The notes under the pieces were generated by a model. It was not told the origin of the DNA. It did no database searches and saw only the letters and a program-made list of their open reading frames with translations. Source: Marinomonas pontica (GTDB taxonomy: Bacteria; Pseudomonadota; Gammaproteobacteria; Pseudomonadales; Marinomonadaceae). From it: DNA of 45,066 bases. A program made the position numbers and the translations under genes. Shown one piece after another: positions 27,685-37,959 of this stretch; the first letter of the stretch is position 1; every line of letters starts with the position of its first letter. The stretch lies in NCBI RefSeq assembly GCF_026191375.1, contig NZ_JAODTL010000027.1:1-45066 (forward strand). Direction: 5' to 3'.

Positions 27685-28692
27685 ATGGCACAAAAGCCGA
27701 ATCAGCGCGGCGCTACCCGCGAGTCGATTAAAGCGACGACACATAACTGGCCGACGCGAACGACCTTTAGTCCAAGCAAGTACTTTCGTCAGCATCAAGC
27801 TACGTTAACAGAAAGTTTCATGCGCTTGGTGAGCTACCCATTGGCGAGCATCATGACGGTGATGGTGATCGCGATTGCGTTGTCTTTACCGGGTGGCTTG
27901 TATGTGCTGTTGAAAAACGTGCAGTCTGTGACCGATCAATGGGAGCAGCAATCTGTCATTACTTTGTATCTTTTTCCTAATATGGAAGATACTCAAGCCT
28001 TGGCCTTGTCTCATCGTTTGTCTGCACAAGATGACATTGCGTCTGTGGAATATATATCCAAAGAAGAAGGGTTAAGGTACTTCGAGCAATCCAGTGGTTA
28101 TGAGCAAATCTTGTCTGCGTTGCCCGAAAACCCATTGCCGATTGTTTTGCGAGTGATCCCAAAACAAATCGTCGATATTACCACCTTGTCGAATCTGCAA
28201 GCGTTACGCGACCAATTGGCATCACTTAAAGAAGTGGACCACGCCGAATTAGATGCACAATGGTTACAGCGCCTTGCGAATATACTGAGTTTTGGGCAGC
28301 GTTTTGTGTACGCCTTGTCGGTATTGTTGGTGGTTGCTGTGTTATTGATTGTGGGCAATACCATTCGCATGGCGGTTGAAAGCCGTCGAGACGAAGTTCT
28401 GGTTATGAAGTTAGTTGGGGCAACCGACGCTTACATCCGCAGACCCTTTTTGTACATGGGTTTTTGGTTTGGTGTATTAGGTGGTTTTTTCGCCAGCCTT
28501 TGTATTCTCTTGCTTAGCTGGTGGGTGAGTGCGCCAGCGGAGCGATTAATCGACCTTTATCAAAGCGGTTTTCAATTGCAGACTTTTAATGCAGATGAGA
28601 TTGTTTTATGTTTAACTATTAGTGCGTTTGTTGGTGTTTTTGGCGCATGGATTGCGGTTAATCGACACATCGCGAACATTGAACTGCAGTGA
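27685..28692 (+). CDS. ftsX: FtsX, cell-division ABC transporter permease-like protein
   Basis: Inner-membrane protein of 335 residues. It has a cytoplasmic N-terminus of about 50 residues, a first membrane helix (PLASIMTVMVIAIALSLPGG), a periplasmic domain of about 110 residues (VITLYLFPNMEDTQ...VDHAELDAQWLQRL), then three C-terminal helices, with the ESRRDEVLVMKLVGATDAYIR coupling segment that meets FtsE. It directly follows ftsE without a gap. Confidence 0.95.
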   Translation: MAQKPNQRGATRESIKATTHNWPTRTTFSPSKYFRQHQATLTESFMRLVSYPLASIMTVMVIAIALSLPGGLYVLLKNVQSVTDQWEQQSVITLYLFPNMEDTQALALSHRLSAQDDIASVEYISKEEGLRYFEQSSGYEQILSALPENPLPIVLRVIPKQIVDITTLSNLQALRDQLASLKEVDHAELDAQWLQRLANILSFGQRFVYALSVLLVVAVLLIVGNTIRMAVESRRDEVLVMKLVGATDAYIRRPFLYMGFWFGVLGGFFASLCILLLSWWVSAPAERLIDLYQSGFQLQTFNADEIVLCLTISAFVGVFGAWIAVNRHIANIELQ

Positions 28693-28818
28693 CAATGAAA
28701 GGCTAAAATCAGTATTAAGATAATAGCCATGGTTTATTCACATTTATGTCACACACAAGCAGAATTTACTTGGTAATATTTTGTCATACACAGTATGAAC
28801 AACGAGGTGGAAATAGAG

Positions 28819-29685
28819 ATGGGTAAAGCTCTCCAACCTACAGACATGATGATTCCAGGTCAAAACCTTGAATCTTATATGCAAGCTGTCGGACGTATTC
28901 CGATTTTGACAGCCGAAGAAGAAAAAGCCTTAGCGGAACGTCTTTATTATCAAGAAGACCTTGAAGCGGCGCGTACTTTGGTTATGTCGCATTTGCGATT
29001 TGTTGTGCATATTGCGAAAAGTTATTCTGGCTATGGTCTTGCACAAGGCGATTTGATCCAAGAAGGCAACGTTGGTCTCATGAAGGCAGTGAAACGTTTT
29101 AACCCAGAAGTGGGTGTCCGTCTTGTGTCGTTCGCGGTGCATTGGATTAAAGCCGAGATCCACGAGTTTATTTTGAAAAACTGGCGCATCGTGAAAGTGG
29201 CGACCACAAAAGCACAGCGTAAGATGTTCTTTAATCTTCGTAGCGCGAAAAAGACCTTGTCTTGGTTTAGTAATTCAGAAGTGGAATCGGTAGCGAGTGA
29301 TTTAGGTGTGACGCCAGAAGTCGTTCGCCAAATGGAAGGGCGTTTAAGTGCTTCTGATATGGCCTTTGACGCTTCTGCTGATGACGATGATGACAGTGCT
29401 TTCCAAGCGCCGTCTCAATACCTAGAAGATCATCGCGCTGACCCTGCGACCTTACTTGAAAACGGTAATTGGGAAGAAGACTCTAACCAGCGTCTTGAAG
29501 TGGCGATGGCCGATCTTGATGAGCGTAGCCGTAATATTCTTGTGCAGCGTTGGTTGTCAGACGCGAAATCCACATTGCATGAATTGGCCGATGAATATGG
29601 CGTTTCTGCTGAGCGTATTCGCCAGTTGGAAAAGAACGCAATGAAGAAAATTCGTCTTGCTATGGGTGATGGTCAGTTCGACTAA
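28819..29685 (+). CDS. rpoH: RpoH, heat-shock sigma factor (sigma-32)
   Basis: Sigma-70-family factor of 288 residues. The ATG at 28819 is preferred over 28795 because GAGGTGG at 28803-28809 is well spaced for it and the protein then starts like other RpoH proteins. Region 2 carries [17 protein letters not shown] and [18 protein letters not shown]. The RpoH box is seen as [14 protein letters not shown]. Region 4.2 reads [24 protein letters not shown]. It follows ftsYEX as in other gammaproteobacteria and has its own terminator. Confidence 0.95.
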   Translation: MGKALQPTDMMIPGQNLESYMQAVGRIPILTAEEEKALAERLYYQEDLEAARTLVMSHLRFVVHIAKSYSGYGLAQGDLIQEGNVGLMKAVKRFNPEVGVRLVSFAVHWIKAEIHEFILKNWRIVKVATTKAQRKMFFNLRSAKKTLSWFSNSEVESVASDLGVTPEVVRQMEGRLSASDMAFDASADDDDDSAFQAPSQYLEDHRADPATLLENGNWEEDSNQRLEVAMADLDERSRNILVQRWLSDAKSTLHELADEYGVSAERIRQLEKNAMKKIRLAMGDGQFD

Positions 29686-29724
29686 CCCTTGTGTGAGCTG
29701 ACCTGAATAAAGCTAAGATACTAA

Positions 29725-29749
29725 AACCCTCTATGTGAGGGTTTTTTTA
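29725..29749. terminator. Bidirectional terminator between rpoH and the TonB-like gene
   Basis: A 7-bp stem AACCCTC / GAGGGTT with a 5-base loop and T runs on the plus strand (seven T) and weakly on the minus strand, between two convergent genes. Confidence 0.88.
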
Positions 29750-29767
29750 TGTCTGCGTTTTTGCTGT

Positions 29768-30628
29768 TTACTGGCTTTGTAGTTGATTACCTGGCACAAA
29801 GCGCCATGTGCGAATGATTTCTAGCTTGTCGACGTCTTTTTTGAGTTCACTTGGAAACACTTGAAACGGCTCAGCCAAACGAACTATGCGCATTGCGGCG
29901 TCATCCAGTACGCGAATGCCTGAGGAATGCAGTACTTCAATATCATCAACATAACCGTTCGGCAATAGTATGACGGCTAGGCGTAGCTCACCATAAAGGT
30001 GGTTGCGTTTTGCTTCTTCTGGGTAGTGAATGTTACCAATGCGTTCAATTCTGCGTCGCCAGTCATCTAAGTATTGAGCATCCACGGCGGCTTTTGCTGA
30101 CACGGACGTAAGGCGGCGAATCCTAGGGCGTTTTGCATAGGACTGTCGTTGCTGATCCAATAAGGCTTCCAAGGTGGCAATGTCATTGGATAAATGGCTA
30201 GGAATCTGAGTTTCCCCGCGAAATTGCTCTTCCAAGGTTTTGGCTTCTTTTTCGGACTCGTTGACGATTTCAAAGACCGCTTCTTGATCTTTTGTTGCCA
30301 GTAAGCTGGGCTCATCGATGGGCTTTTTGGACGCGAGTTGAGGTTGAACTGGTGGGGAGATTTCTTGAATTGTATCGGATAAAAAACGGGCATTTTCTGT
30401 GGTGGTGAGCTTTTGTTTGCGAAGCTCGGTGCCACTTGCTTGTTGGTTTGCTTGCGCAATGAAGTCTGCTTCTTGGGGCGCTTTGGTTGTGTGCTGAACG
30501 AGCGTGACTTCCAGTGTTTTAGGTTTGGGTGAAGGCAGGGAGAAATCGAAACCAATAATCATCACCATCAGCGCATGGGCGCTAATGGCAATGAAAAGTG
30601 CAATGGAAAACTTATCGGTTATTCGCAT
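29768..30628 (-). CDS. TonB-family energy transducer
   Basis: Protein of 286 residues with an N-terminal membrane anchor (FSIALFIAISAHALMVMIIG), a long Gln/Glu/Lys-rich periplasmic spacer with coiled-coil character, and a C-terminal TonB domain (IGNIHYPEEAKRNHLYGEL, VLHSSGIRVLDDAAMRIVRLA, IIRTWRF). The spacer has no long Pro-Lys/Pro-Glu repeat. It begins 6 bases after gshB, the same pairing as tonB3 beside gshB in Pseudomonas aeruginosa. There is no exbBD nearby, so its role in iron uptake or another envelope process is unproven. Confidence 0.82.
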   Translation of the reverse strand: MRITDKFSIALFIAISAHALMVMIIGFDFSLPSPKPKTLEVTLVQHTTKAPQEADFIAQANQQASGTELRKQKLTTTENARFLSDTIQEISPPVQPQLASKKPIDEPSLLATKDQEAVFEIVNESEKEAKTLEEQFRGETQIPSHLSNDIATLEALLDQQRQSYAKRPRIRRLTSVSAKAAVDAQYLDDWRRRIERIGNIHYPEEAKRNHLYGELRLAVILLPNGYVDDIEVLHSSGIRVLDDAAMRIVRLAEPFQVFPSELKKDVDKLEIIRTWRFVPGNQLQSQ

Positions 30629-30634
30629 GCGAGG

Positions 30635-31582
30635 TTACGAAAGACGCTTCTCTATGGCTTCGATTAACGTCATAGCGATGTTGAGGTCGAATTGTGTATC
30701 GAGCTCACGAACGCATGTTGGGCTAGTGACATTGATTTCAGTGAGATAATCGCCGATCACGTCTAAACCAACAAACATTAAATTCTTTTCTTTCAAAGAG
30801 GGAATCACTTGTTCACAAATCCAGCGATCTCTGTCGCTTAGAGGACGGCCTTCGCCACGACCGCCAGCGGCTAAGTTGCCGCGTGTCTCTCCCGAAGCCG
30901 GAATACGCGCTAACGCATAAGGAACAGGGACGCCGTCAACGACTAAGATGCGTTTGTCCCCTTGTTTTATTTCCGGGATGAATTTTTGCGCCATTATCTG
31001 TTCGGTGCCCATATTAGTGAGCGTTTCAATGATAACGCTCACGTTTGAATCGTCTGGCTTTAAGCGAAAAATGGATGTGCCACCCATGCCATCTAAAGGT
31101 TTGAAAATGACATCGCCATGTTCTTTGTGGAATTGCTTCAGTAGATCCGCTCGACGTGTTACCAAAACCGCTGGACAGCATTGAGGGAACTGAGTGGCAA
31201 AGAGCTTTTCATTGCAATCGCGCAGGCTTTTGGGGTCGTTCACAACCATCGCGCCATCGCGCTCGGCTTGTTCTAAGATCATAGTGCTGTAAACAAACTC
31301 GCTGTCGAAAGGAGGATCTTTGCGCATTAAGATCACATCCAATTCCCCCAGCGCCATTTTGCTTTCTTCGCCAAGCTCATAAAAGTGAGCTGGGTCTTTG
31401 TAAACGTTCAAAGGGCGCGTCATGGCGTAGGCTTTGCCATTGTCCAAAAACAGGTCTTTTTGTTCCATGTAAATCAGTTGCCAGCCCTTGTCTGCCGCTG
31501 CCCATAACATGGCGAGTGAAGTGTCTTTTTTGTAGTTAATGGATGCAATTGGATCCATAACAATGCCGAGTTTAATAGTCAT
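30635..31582 (-). CDS. gshB: GshB, glutathione synthetase
   Basis: ATP-grasp ligase of 315 residues joining gamma-glutamylcysteine and glycine. MTIKLGIVMDPIASINYKKDTS at the N-terminus, KDPPFDSEFVYST, DVIFKPLDGMGGTSIFR (ATP site), and NLAAGGRGEGRPLSDRD with DYLTEINVTSPTC near the end are all family hallmarks. It is the first gene of a pair with the TonB-like gene. The 277 bases upstream (31583-31859) hold no gene I can support. Confidence 0.96.
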   Translation of the reverse strand: MTIKLGIVMDPIASINYKKDTSLAMLWAAADKGWQLIYMEQKDLFLDNGKAYAMTRPLNVYKDPAHFYELGEESKMALGELDVILMRKDPPFDSEFVYSTMILEQAERDGAMVVNDPKSLRDCNEKLFATQFPQCCPAVLVTRRADLLKQFHKEHGDVIFKPLDGMGGTSIFRLKPDDSNVSVIIETLTNMGTEQIMAQKFIPEIKQGDKRILVVDGVPVPYALARIPASGETRGNLAAGGRGEGRPLSDRDRWICEQVIPSLKEKNLMFVGLDVIGDYLTEINVTSPTCVRELDTQFDLNIAMTLIEAIEKRLS

Positions 31583-31859
31583 AGGGGTGGTTCCTAAAGC
31601 GAAAGTGACGTTTTAAGGCTTTGATAAAGCGATTAATAGATGTTGATGCTATAGAAATATGGGGACGCTGAGAAGAAAAAACACCCATGATTTTCAGATA
31701 GTTGATTCGCCTGCTCAAAATTAAAAACAGCGTTGGGATGGCACGAAGAGGATTTGCCATAACGTATGCGCTTTTTTTGCCAGAAAGCGCGCTGAACCAA
31801 CATCGATGCAAGCATGATGAGTCTTGGCTCAGCGCGATTGAAGAGTCCGTATTGAGTGG

Positions 31860-33368
31860 CTACCAGCTCCCTGAGTTGCTTCCTGCATCCAGAAATAATT
31901 CACTCTCTTTCGTTTTTTCTGTGTTATCGACAGGGGAAGCTTCCTCGATTTTAGAGGCCTCAAGCGCATTGTCTTCCGCTTTGGTTTCCATGGCTTTTAA
32001 TTCATCGGTTGCGCTTGCTGTCGGAGTGGGTCTTTCTGCTTTGTCGAACTCATCGTCGAAACCGAGTAATTGAGGACGGTAAATACGGAAGGCACGCATC
32101 AGTTCGCCTTTTGCATTAAACAAGCGGAACTCGGAAAATAATTCGTCATAATCTGCGTTGACGTAGTCTTGGCGCGCTTGGAAGAGTTCGTTTTCGCTGT
32201 CCAAAACGTCCAATAAGGTGCGTCGGCCTAGGCGGAACTGTTTTTCATAGGCAATTTGAGATTCTTTGGTCGCAATGACGTATTGTTGAATGTGCTCTTT
32301 TTGTCCTGTTGTGGCTTCAAAAGCAGCCCATGCTAGACGTACCGTCAATTCCGTATCTCTAATCGTATTGCGTCTAATTTCCATAGCTTGAATGTATTGC
32401 TGGGTGGCGACTTCTTGTTGGCGTTTAAGTGTGCCGCCACCGTAAATGTTGTAGTTTAAACGCACCATCGCCAACAGATCTTCACTTGGTCCTTCATCAC
32501 CATCTAGGTTGTTATTCCACGTTCTTTCCAATACGAAATTGATCGTTGGGTATTTGTCCGCATCGGTGATTTTTTGAAGACTTTCCGTCGCCGCGACGTC
32601 CCAACGGGCGCCTTCAATCGCTGGGTTTTTCTTTAGCGATTCTGCGATTGCTGAGTCTAAGTTTTTGGGTAATAAGTCTCTGTCTGGTACCGGGTAGATC
32701 AGGTCTTTGGGTGGTAGCTCACCGACAACATTAAGGTAATTGCTCTCTGAGTCTCTTAAATTATTGATGGCGGCGAAGTAGTTAGCATGGGCCTTAGCAA
32801 GGCGAGCTGTAATTTGGCTCAGGTCGGATTGTCGGCCAATTCCAGAGTCGCTTTTTAGTTTAATCTGACCATAAATACGTTCGTGAGTTTCTAGGTTAAG
32901 TTCCGCTAAACTAACCAACTCGCGATAGCGTAAAATATTAGCGTAGACCTCGGCCACTTCCAGAGCGGTATTTTCCACAGAGATAAGGGCGCTCCAGCGG
33001 TTGGCTTCGGCTTCACTGTTCAAGCGTTCAATGTCGTTTTCTGTTGAGAAGCCATTAAAAAGCGGCTGATTTAAAGACAGCGTCAATTCGCGGCGAGTAA
33101 GATCTATGTCGCTTGAGTTGCTGTTGTCAGCGTAGGTTGTCTCATGCCCTATGCCAGCGGCAAGGTCAACACTAGGGTAATAACCCGAACGTCGTGCAAT
33201 GTCGACGCTTTCTTTTGATTCTCGATATTTAGCGATAGCTTGCCTTACGGCTGGGCTATTTTCTATCGCGGTATAGGTCGCTTCTTCAAGAGAAATGGCG
33301 TGCGCAATTGCAGGTAGAAATGCTGTCCCTAAAAACACCGTGCAAGTTAACACTATTCGGTAAAACAT
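31860..33368 (-). CDS. TolC-family outer-membrane channel protein
   Basis: Outer-membrane efflux protein of 502 residues with a Sec signal (cleavage near AHA-ISLEEA). The two internally related halves typical of TolC are visible: long helices with ENTALEVAEVYANILRYREL in the first and AIEGARWDVAATESLQK with FRLGRRTLLDVLDSENELFQAR in the second. This matches the type I secretion subgroup (TolC/LapE-like) more than the lipid-anchored OprM subgroup, as there is no lipobox. The last 65 residues are an acidic Ala/Glu-rich tail beyond the barrel. No pump genes adjoin it. Confidence 0.88.
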   Translation of the reverse strand: MFYRIVLTCTVFLGTAFLPAIAHAISLEEATYTAIENSPAVRQAIAKYRESKESVDIARRSGYYPSVDLAAGIGHETTYADNSNSSDIDLTRRELTLSLNQPLFNGFSTENDIERLNSEAEANRWSALISVENTALEVAEVYANILRYRELVSLAELNLETHERIYGQIKLKSDSGIGRQSDLSQITARLAKAHANYFAAINNLRDSESNYLNVVGELPPKDLIYPVPDRDLLPKNLDSAIAESLKKNPAIEGARWDVAATESLQKITDADKYPTINFVLERTWNNNLDGDEGPSEDLLAMVRLNYNIYGGGTLKRQQEVATQQYIQAMEIRRNTIRDTELTVRLAWAAFEATTGQKEHIQQYVIATKESQIAYEKQFRLGRRTLLDVLDSENELFQARQDYVNADYDELFSEFRLFNAKGELMRAFRIYRPQLLGFDDEFDKAERPTPTASATDELKAMETKAEDNALEASKIEEASPVDNTEKTKESELFLDAGSNSGSW

Positions 33369-33456
33369 GAGATTATCTGTCCTTTAATTGTTTCTACTGA
33401 GATGGTAAAACCATTTACCCTCTGAATATGTTGCGATTCTGTTATGAGGGGGCGAT

Positions 33457-34203
33457 TTAGATATCACCCCATAATGCATTAATAACGCTGAGTGCGACAA
33501 TGGGTGCGGTTTCCGTGCGGAGCACTCTTGGGCCAAGTGAAATGGCATTAAACCCTGCTTTTTCAGACAGTTGGACTTCTTTTTCACTCAAGCCACCTTC
33601 TGGTCCTATTAAAAGAGCCACACGGTTATTGGCTGGTTGCCCAAACTCTCGAATAGGTTTGGCACTGTGATGATGTAACGTAAGTTTTAACATTTCGTTA
33701 CATTTCTCTATCCATTCGGTTAATTCTATGGGTGGATGCACAATTGGAACCACACCTCGGCCGCATTGTTCGGCCGCGCTAATCGCGACTTGTTGCCAAT
33801 GTTGCTGACGCTTTTCGGCACGATTATCCTGAAGTTTTACTTCGCAGCGTTCGCTAAATAATGGCTGAATGGCATGAACACCTGCTTCTACCGATTTCTG
33901 AATCGCGTAGTCCATTCGTTCACCGCGAGATAAGGTTTGCCCAATGGTCACTTGAACAGGGGATTCGTTGTCTAATGCTTCAAAACTGGTAACACGAATG
34001 TTGGCGGAGCGTTTTTCAACATCACACAACGTAGCATTAAATTGGCCGTTTTTGCCATCAAAGAGTTGACCATTAAACACTCGAATAGGATGGTCGGCTT
34101 TTAATCGCAGGACTTTACAAAGATGTTGAAAGGCCGAGTCTGGTAAAGCAAGAACGCTATTCTCATTGAGTTCTGTGTCGATAAAAATTCGTGGAATACG
34201 CAT
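33457..34203 (-). CDS. rsmE: RsmE, 16S rRNA (uracil1498-N3)-methyltransferase
   Basis: SPOUT-class methyltransferase of 248 residues. The ATG at 34203 gives the family start MRIPRIFID; the frame is open further upstream only across the metK terminator. It has an N-terminal PUA-like domain (LCKVLRLKADHPIRVFNG) and a C-terminal knot with GERMDYAIQKSVEAGV, LLIGPEGGLSEKEV and ISLGPRVLRTETAP, the SAM-binding motifs. Confidence 0.94.
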   Translation of the reverse strand: MRIPRIFIDTELNENSVLALPDSAFQHLCKVLRLKADHPIRVFNGQLFDGKNGQFNATLCDVEKRSANIRVTSFEALDNESPVQVTIGQTLSRGERMDYAIQKSVEAGVHAIQPLFSERCEVKLQDNRAEKRQQHWQQVAISAAEQCGRGVVPIVHPPIELTEWIEKCNEMLKLTLHHHSAKPIREFGQPANNRVALLIGPEGGLSEKEVQLSEKAGFNAISLGPRVLRTETAPIVALSVINALWGDI

Positions 34204-34246
34204 ACTTGTTTTGAGTGTCCTAACTGGATGAAAAATCGATAGAAAT

Positions 34247-34298
34247 AAAAAAGCCTTCGTCTGCTCTTTGCGGTAAAACAAAGTCAGAAGAAGGCTTT
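34247..34298 (-). terminator. Terminator of metK
   Basis: On the minus strand AAAGCCTTCTTCTG pairs with CAGACGAAGGCTTT (one mismatch) across a 21-base loop and runs into a T stretch. It separates metK from rsmE. Confidence 0.85.
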
Positions 34299-34317
34299 AT
34301 AACGGAAAATTAGAAAA

Positions 34318-35481
34318 TTATAAACCAGCGGCTTTGCGCAATGCGTCGGCTTTGTCTGTTTTTTCCCATGTGAAGTTGTCACCTTCACGGCCAAAGTGAC
34401 CGTAAGCGGCGGTTGGTAAGTAAATTGGACGTTTCAGATCCAACATTTTAATCAGACCCGCTGGGCGCAATTCAAAGTGCTCACGAACCAATTGTGAAAT
34501 CACTGCGTCGCTGACTTTGCCTGTACCAAACGTGTTGATACTGATTGACGTTGGCTCAGCCACACCGATGGCGTAAGAAATTTGAATCTCACATTTGTCA
34601 GCAAGGCCGGCCGCAACGATGTTTTTCGCAACATAACGACCTGCGTAGGCCGCAGAGCGGTCAACTTTGGACGGATCTTTACCAGAGAAAGCACCACCAC
34701 CGTGACGAGCCATGCCGCCGTAGGTATCAACGATAATCTTACGGCCAGTTAGACCACAATCGCCCACTGGGCCGCCAATGATGAACTGACCTGTTGGGTT
34801 GATGAAGTATTTGGTTTCTTTTGATAACCATTCAGCAGGAAGAACGGGCTTGATGATTTCTTCCATCACCGCTTCGCGAAGGTCGGCTTGCTTAATGGAT
34901 GCGCTGTGTTGTGTTGACAGTACAACGGCATCGATAGCGCATGGCTTGCCATTTTCGTCGTAACGGAAAGTGACTTGGCTTTTGGCGTCTGGACGAAGGA
35001 AATCCAGTGTGCCGTTCTTACGTACTTCGGCTTGGCGTTGAACTAAGCGGTGTGCGTAAGTAATAGGAGCAGGCATTAATACGTCTGTTTCGTTTGTCGC
35101 AAAACCAAACATCAGACCTTGATCGCCAGCACCCAGCTCTTTTTCACTGGCTTCATCCACACCAACCGCGATGTCGGCAGATTGTTTGCCGATGGCGTTC
35201 ATGACGGCACAAGATTCCCAATCGAACCCCATGTCGGAGCTGTTGTAGCCAATTTCACGAATGACGCCTCGAGCGATTTCTTCGATGTCGACCCACGCAT
35301 TGGTACGTACTTCACCTGCCACTAAAACCATACCGGTTTTTACGAGTGTTTCGCAGGCAACGCGCGCTTCGGAGTCTTCCGCTAGGATGGCATCAAGAAT
35401 CGCATCGGATACTTGGTCAGCGATTTTATCTGGGTGGCCTTCTGAAACGGATTCAGAGGTAAATAAAGAATATTCGGACAT
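34318..35481 (-). CDS. metK: MetK, S-adenosylmethionine synthetase
   Basis: Enzyme of 387 residues making SAM from ATP and methionine. The methionine/ATP motifs GHPDKIADQ and [15 protein letters not shown], and the P-loop-like [16 protein letters not shown] are intact. The length is normal for the family. It is preceded by an unusual leader (35482-35586) with a terminator and a competing hairpin, which suggests control by transcription attenuation. Confidence 0.97.
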   Translation of the reverse strand: MSEYSLFTSESVSEGHPDKIADQVSDAILDAILAEDSEARVACETLVKTGMVLVAGEVRTNAWVDIEEIARGVIREIGYNSSDMGFDWESCAVMNAIGKQSADIAVGVDEASEKELGAGDQGLMFGFATNETDVLMPAPITYAHRLVQRQAEVRKNGTLDFLRPDAKSQVTFRYDENGKPCAIDAVVLSTQHSASIKQADLREAVMEEIIKPVLPAEWLSKETKYFINPTGQFIIGGPVGDCGLTGRKIIVDTYGGMARHGGGAFSGKDPSKVDRSAAYAGRYVAKNIVAAGLADKCEIQISYAIGVAEPTSISINTFGTGKVSDAVISQLVREHFELRPAGLIKMLDLKRPIYLPTAAYGHFGREGDNFTWEKTDKADALRKAAGL

Positions 35482-35586
35482 GTTGAGTGTTCCTCTTTAG
35501 CTGAGTTTGTCGCTAAACAGGCATAAAAAAACCTGTTTGGCAGAAAAGTGCTAAACAGGTTCTTGCGTATCTGTTTAGCTGAGTTT
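35482..35586 (-). promoter_or_regulatory. Candidate transcription attenuator in the metK leader
   Basis: Reading the minus strand 5' to 3': arm A GCTAAACAG (35579-35571), arm B CTGTTTAGC (35558-35550), arm C AAACAGGTT (35538-35530) followed by seven T (35531-35525), and arm D CTGTTTAGC (35520-35512). B with its 5' flank pairs with C to make a terminator before metK (9 bp AACCTGTTT / AAACAGGTT). A pairs perfectly with B and would prevent it. D can also pair with A. A 13-base direct repeat AAACTCAGCTAAA occurs at both ends (35586-35574 and 35508-35496), the second next to the ribosome site. The signal sensed is unknown; it does not look like a SAM riboswitch class I can name. Confidence 0.65.
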
Positions 35587-35849
35587 ATATAGCGCCCGCA
35601 AGCCGAGACAAATCGACGCTGTATTCATAGTGCGAATGATGAACCAGCGCTGTTTAAATATCAACCCAGTTTATGGATTTAAACGAGGCAAAAGGCGGTT
35701 TTTTTGTTAGGATGGTGCAGATTTCTAAGTGATTTCATTTTCTTTGCCCAATGTTTGGGCGCAGCGATGGTGCCAGCATTGCATGGTGGCTCTATCCCGT
35801 AGAGAATGTTCCTTCTATTGTTCGTTAAGCTATCAGGAGTGGAATAACC
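35587..35849. other. Divergent intergenic region metK / tkt
   Basis: About 260 bases holding the two divergent promoters. AGGAG at about 35836 is the ribosome site of tkt. I see no gene. Together with the metK leader the gap is 368 bases. Confidence 0.6.
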
Positions 35850-37850
35850 ATGCCGTCTCGGAAACAACTTGCTAACGCCATACGTGCATTAAGTATGGAT
35901 GCCGTACAAAAAGCTAACTCAGGTCACCCAGGTGCACCAATGGGGATGGCAGACATCGCTGAAGTGCTATGGAATGATTTTTTAAAGCACAACCCAAACA
36001 ATTCAAAATGGGTTGATCGCGACCGTTTTGTGTTGTCAAACGGCCATGGCTCTATGTTGATTTATTCACTCTTGCATTTGTCTGGTTACAAACTGTCTAT
36101 TGAAGACTTAAAACAATTCCGTCAGCTTCACTCTAAAACACCAGGTCACCCTGAATACGGTTATACCGATGGCGTTGAAACAACAACGGGCCCATTGGGT
36201 GCTGGCATCAGTAACGCGGTAGGTATGGCGATTGCTGAGAAAACACTAGCGGCGCAATTCAACCGTGAAGGTCATAATGTGGTTGACCACAACACCTATT
36301 GCTTTTTGGGCGACGGTTGTTTGATGGAAGGTATTTCTCATGAAGCGGCTTCTTTGGCTGGAACGTTAGGTCTAGGTAAATTGGTTGCGTTCTGGGATGA
36401 CAACGGTATTTCTATCGATGGTCATGTTGAAGGTTGGTTTACGGACAATACACCACAACGTTTTGAAGCGTACGGTTGGCATGTTATTGCGGATGTGGAT
36501 GGGCATGATCCTGAAGCTATTAAAGCGGCGATTGAAGCGGCGAAAGCAGAGACCACAAAACCAACGTTGATTTGTTGCAAAACCATCATCGGTTTTGGTT
36601 CTCCAAACAAATCGGGTAGCCATGACTGTCACGGCGCACCATTGGGTGATGCTGAAATCGCAGCGGCTCGTGAATTCCTTGGCTGGCCACACGCACCGTT
36701 CGAGATTCCTGCAGATGTTTACACTGGTTGGGATGCGAAAGAAGCGGGTTCTGCTCGTGAAGCGCAGTGGAATGCTCAGTTTGACGCATACAAGGCCGCT
36801 TTCCCTGAGTTGGCTGCAGAGTTTGAGCGTCGCGTTATTAAAGGCGAATTGCCTGCGGACTTTGAAGCAAAAGCTCAAGCGTTCATTCAAGAAAGCCAAG
36901 ATAAAGGCGAAAACATCGCGAGCCGCAAAGCGTCTCAAAATGCGATTGGTTTCTTCGGTGCCATGTTGCCCGAGTTGCTAGGCGGCTCTGCGGATCTTGC
37001 GGGTTCTAACTTGACGCTATGGTCTGGCTCTAAAGGCATCCAAGAAGATCCAGCGGGCAACTATGTTTTCTACGGTGTTCGCGAATTTGGTATGAGCGGC
37101 ATCATGAACGGTGCTTCTTTGCATGGTGGTTTTATTAACTACGGTGCGACCTTTATGATGTTTATGGAATACGCGCGCAACGCAGTGCGTATGTCTGCTT
37201 TGATGGGCATTCAAAACATTTTTGTTTATACGCATGACTCTATCGGCCAAGGTGAAGATGGTCCAACTCACCAACCGATTGAGCAATTGGCTAACTTGCG
37301 TATGACGCCAAACATGTCTGTATGGCGTCCATGTGATGCGGCAGAAACCGCGGTGGCTTGGAAAGCGTCTATCGAGCGTCGTGATGGCCCAACGTCTTTG
37401 GTTTTTCTCGTCAAGGTCTGCCTGCGCAAACTCGCAGTGCTGAACAACTTGCGAATGTCGCGAAAGGGGCTTACGTGCTTCAAGATTGCGCTGGTACGCC
37501 AGATCTGATTTTGATTGCTACAGGTTCTGAAGTAGGCCTAGCCATGTCTTCGGCTGAAGCATTAACGGCAAAAGGTAAGAACGTGCGTGTGGTTTCTATG
37601 CCGTCTACGAGATACGTTTGATGCACAAGACGCCGCTTACAAAGAGTCTGTGTTGCCAAGCAGTGTGACGAAGCGTGTTGCTATTGAAGCGGCGCATACT
37701 GATTACTGGTACAAGTACGTTGGTTTCGAAGGCGCAATGGTTGGCATGACGACGTTTGGTGAGTCGGCTCCTGGTGGCGATCTTTTGAAACACTTTGGCT
37801 TTACGGTAGACAATGTGGTGGCAACGGCAGAAAAAATCTTAGCTGTGTAA
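35850..37850 (+). CDS. tkt: Transketolase, with two compensating frameshifts
   Basis: Thiamine-diphosphate enzyme of the pentose phosphate pathway, about 666 residues when joined (family about 663). The N-terminal part has [19 protein letters not shown], the ThDP motif [18 protein letters not shown]...[12 protein letters not shown] and [20 protein letters not shown]. The frame breaks in the T run at 37402-37406 (five T, six needed for [10 protein letters not shown]) and returns near 37607-37611 (one extra base; [17 protein letters not shown] follows). Between them the shifted frame reads correctly as transketolase. The two indels cancel, so the total length is normal. In a housekeeping gene this points to sequence errors. 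Confidence 0.92.
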
Positions 37851-37865
37851 TCCTTTGTTGATGAT

Positions 37866-37907
37866 GAAAAGAGGTGCGCCACTTGTTGCGTACCTCTTTT
37901 CTTTTTT
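37866..37907 (+). terminator. Terminator of tkt
   Basis: GAAAAGAGGTGCG (37866-37878) pairs with CGTACCTCTTTTC (37889-37901, one mismatch) and runs into six T. It implies that epd, pgk and fba are not simply read through from tkt. Confidence 0.87.
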
Positions 37908-37959
37908 ATTATGGTGGTGGGCGTTTCCGCTGCTAAATTTGCGATGAAGTAGTGGGAAT

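Noticed and set aside
31572..31859. Small open frames on both strands between gshB and the TolC-like gene
   Set aside because: No ribosome sites, no recognisable family and they overlap the coding ends of both neighbours; treated as promoter and spacer.
34204..34281. Longer start for rsmE
   Set aside because: The extension runs through the metK terminator stem; the family starts at MRIPRIF.
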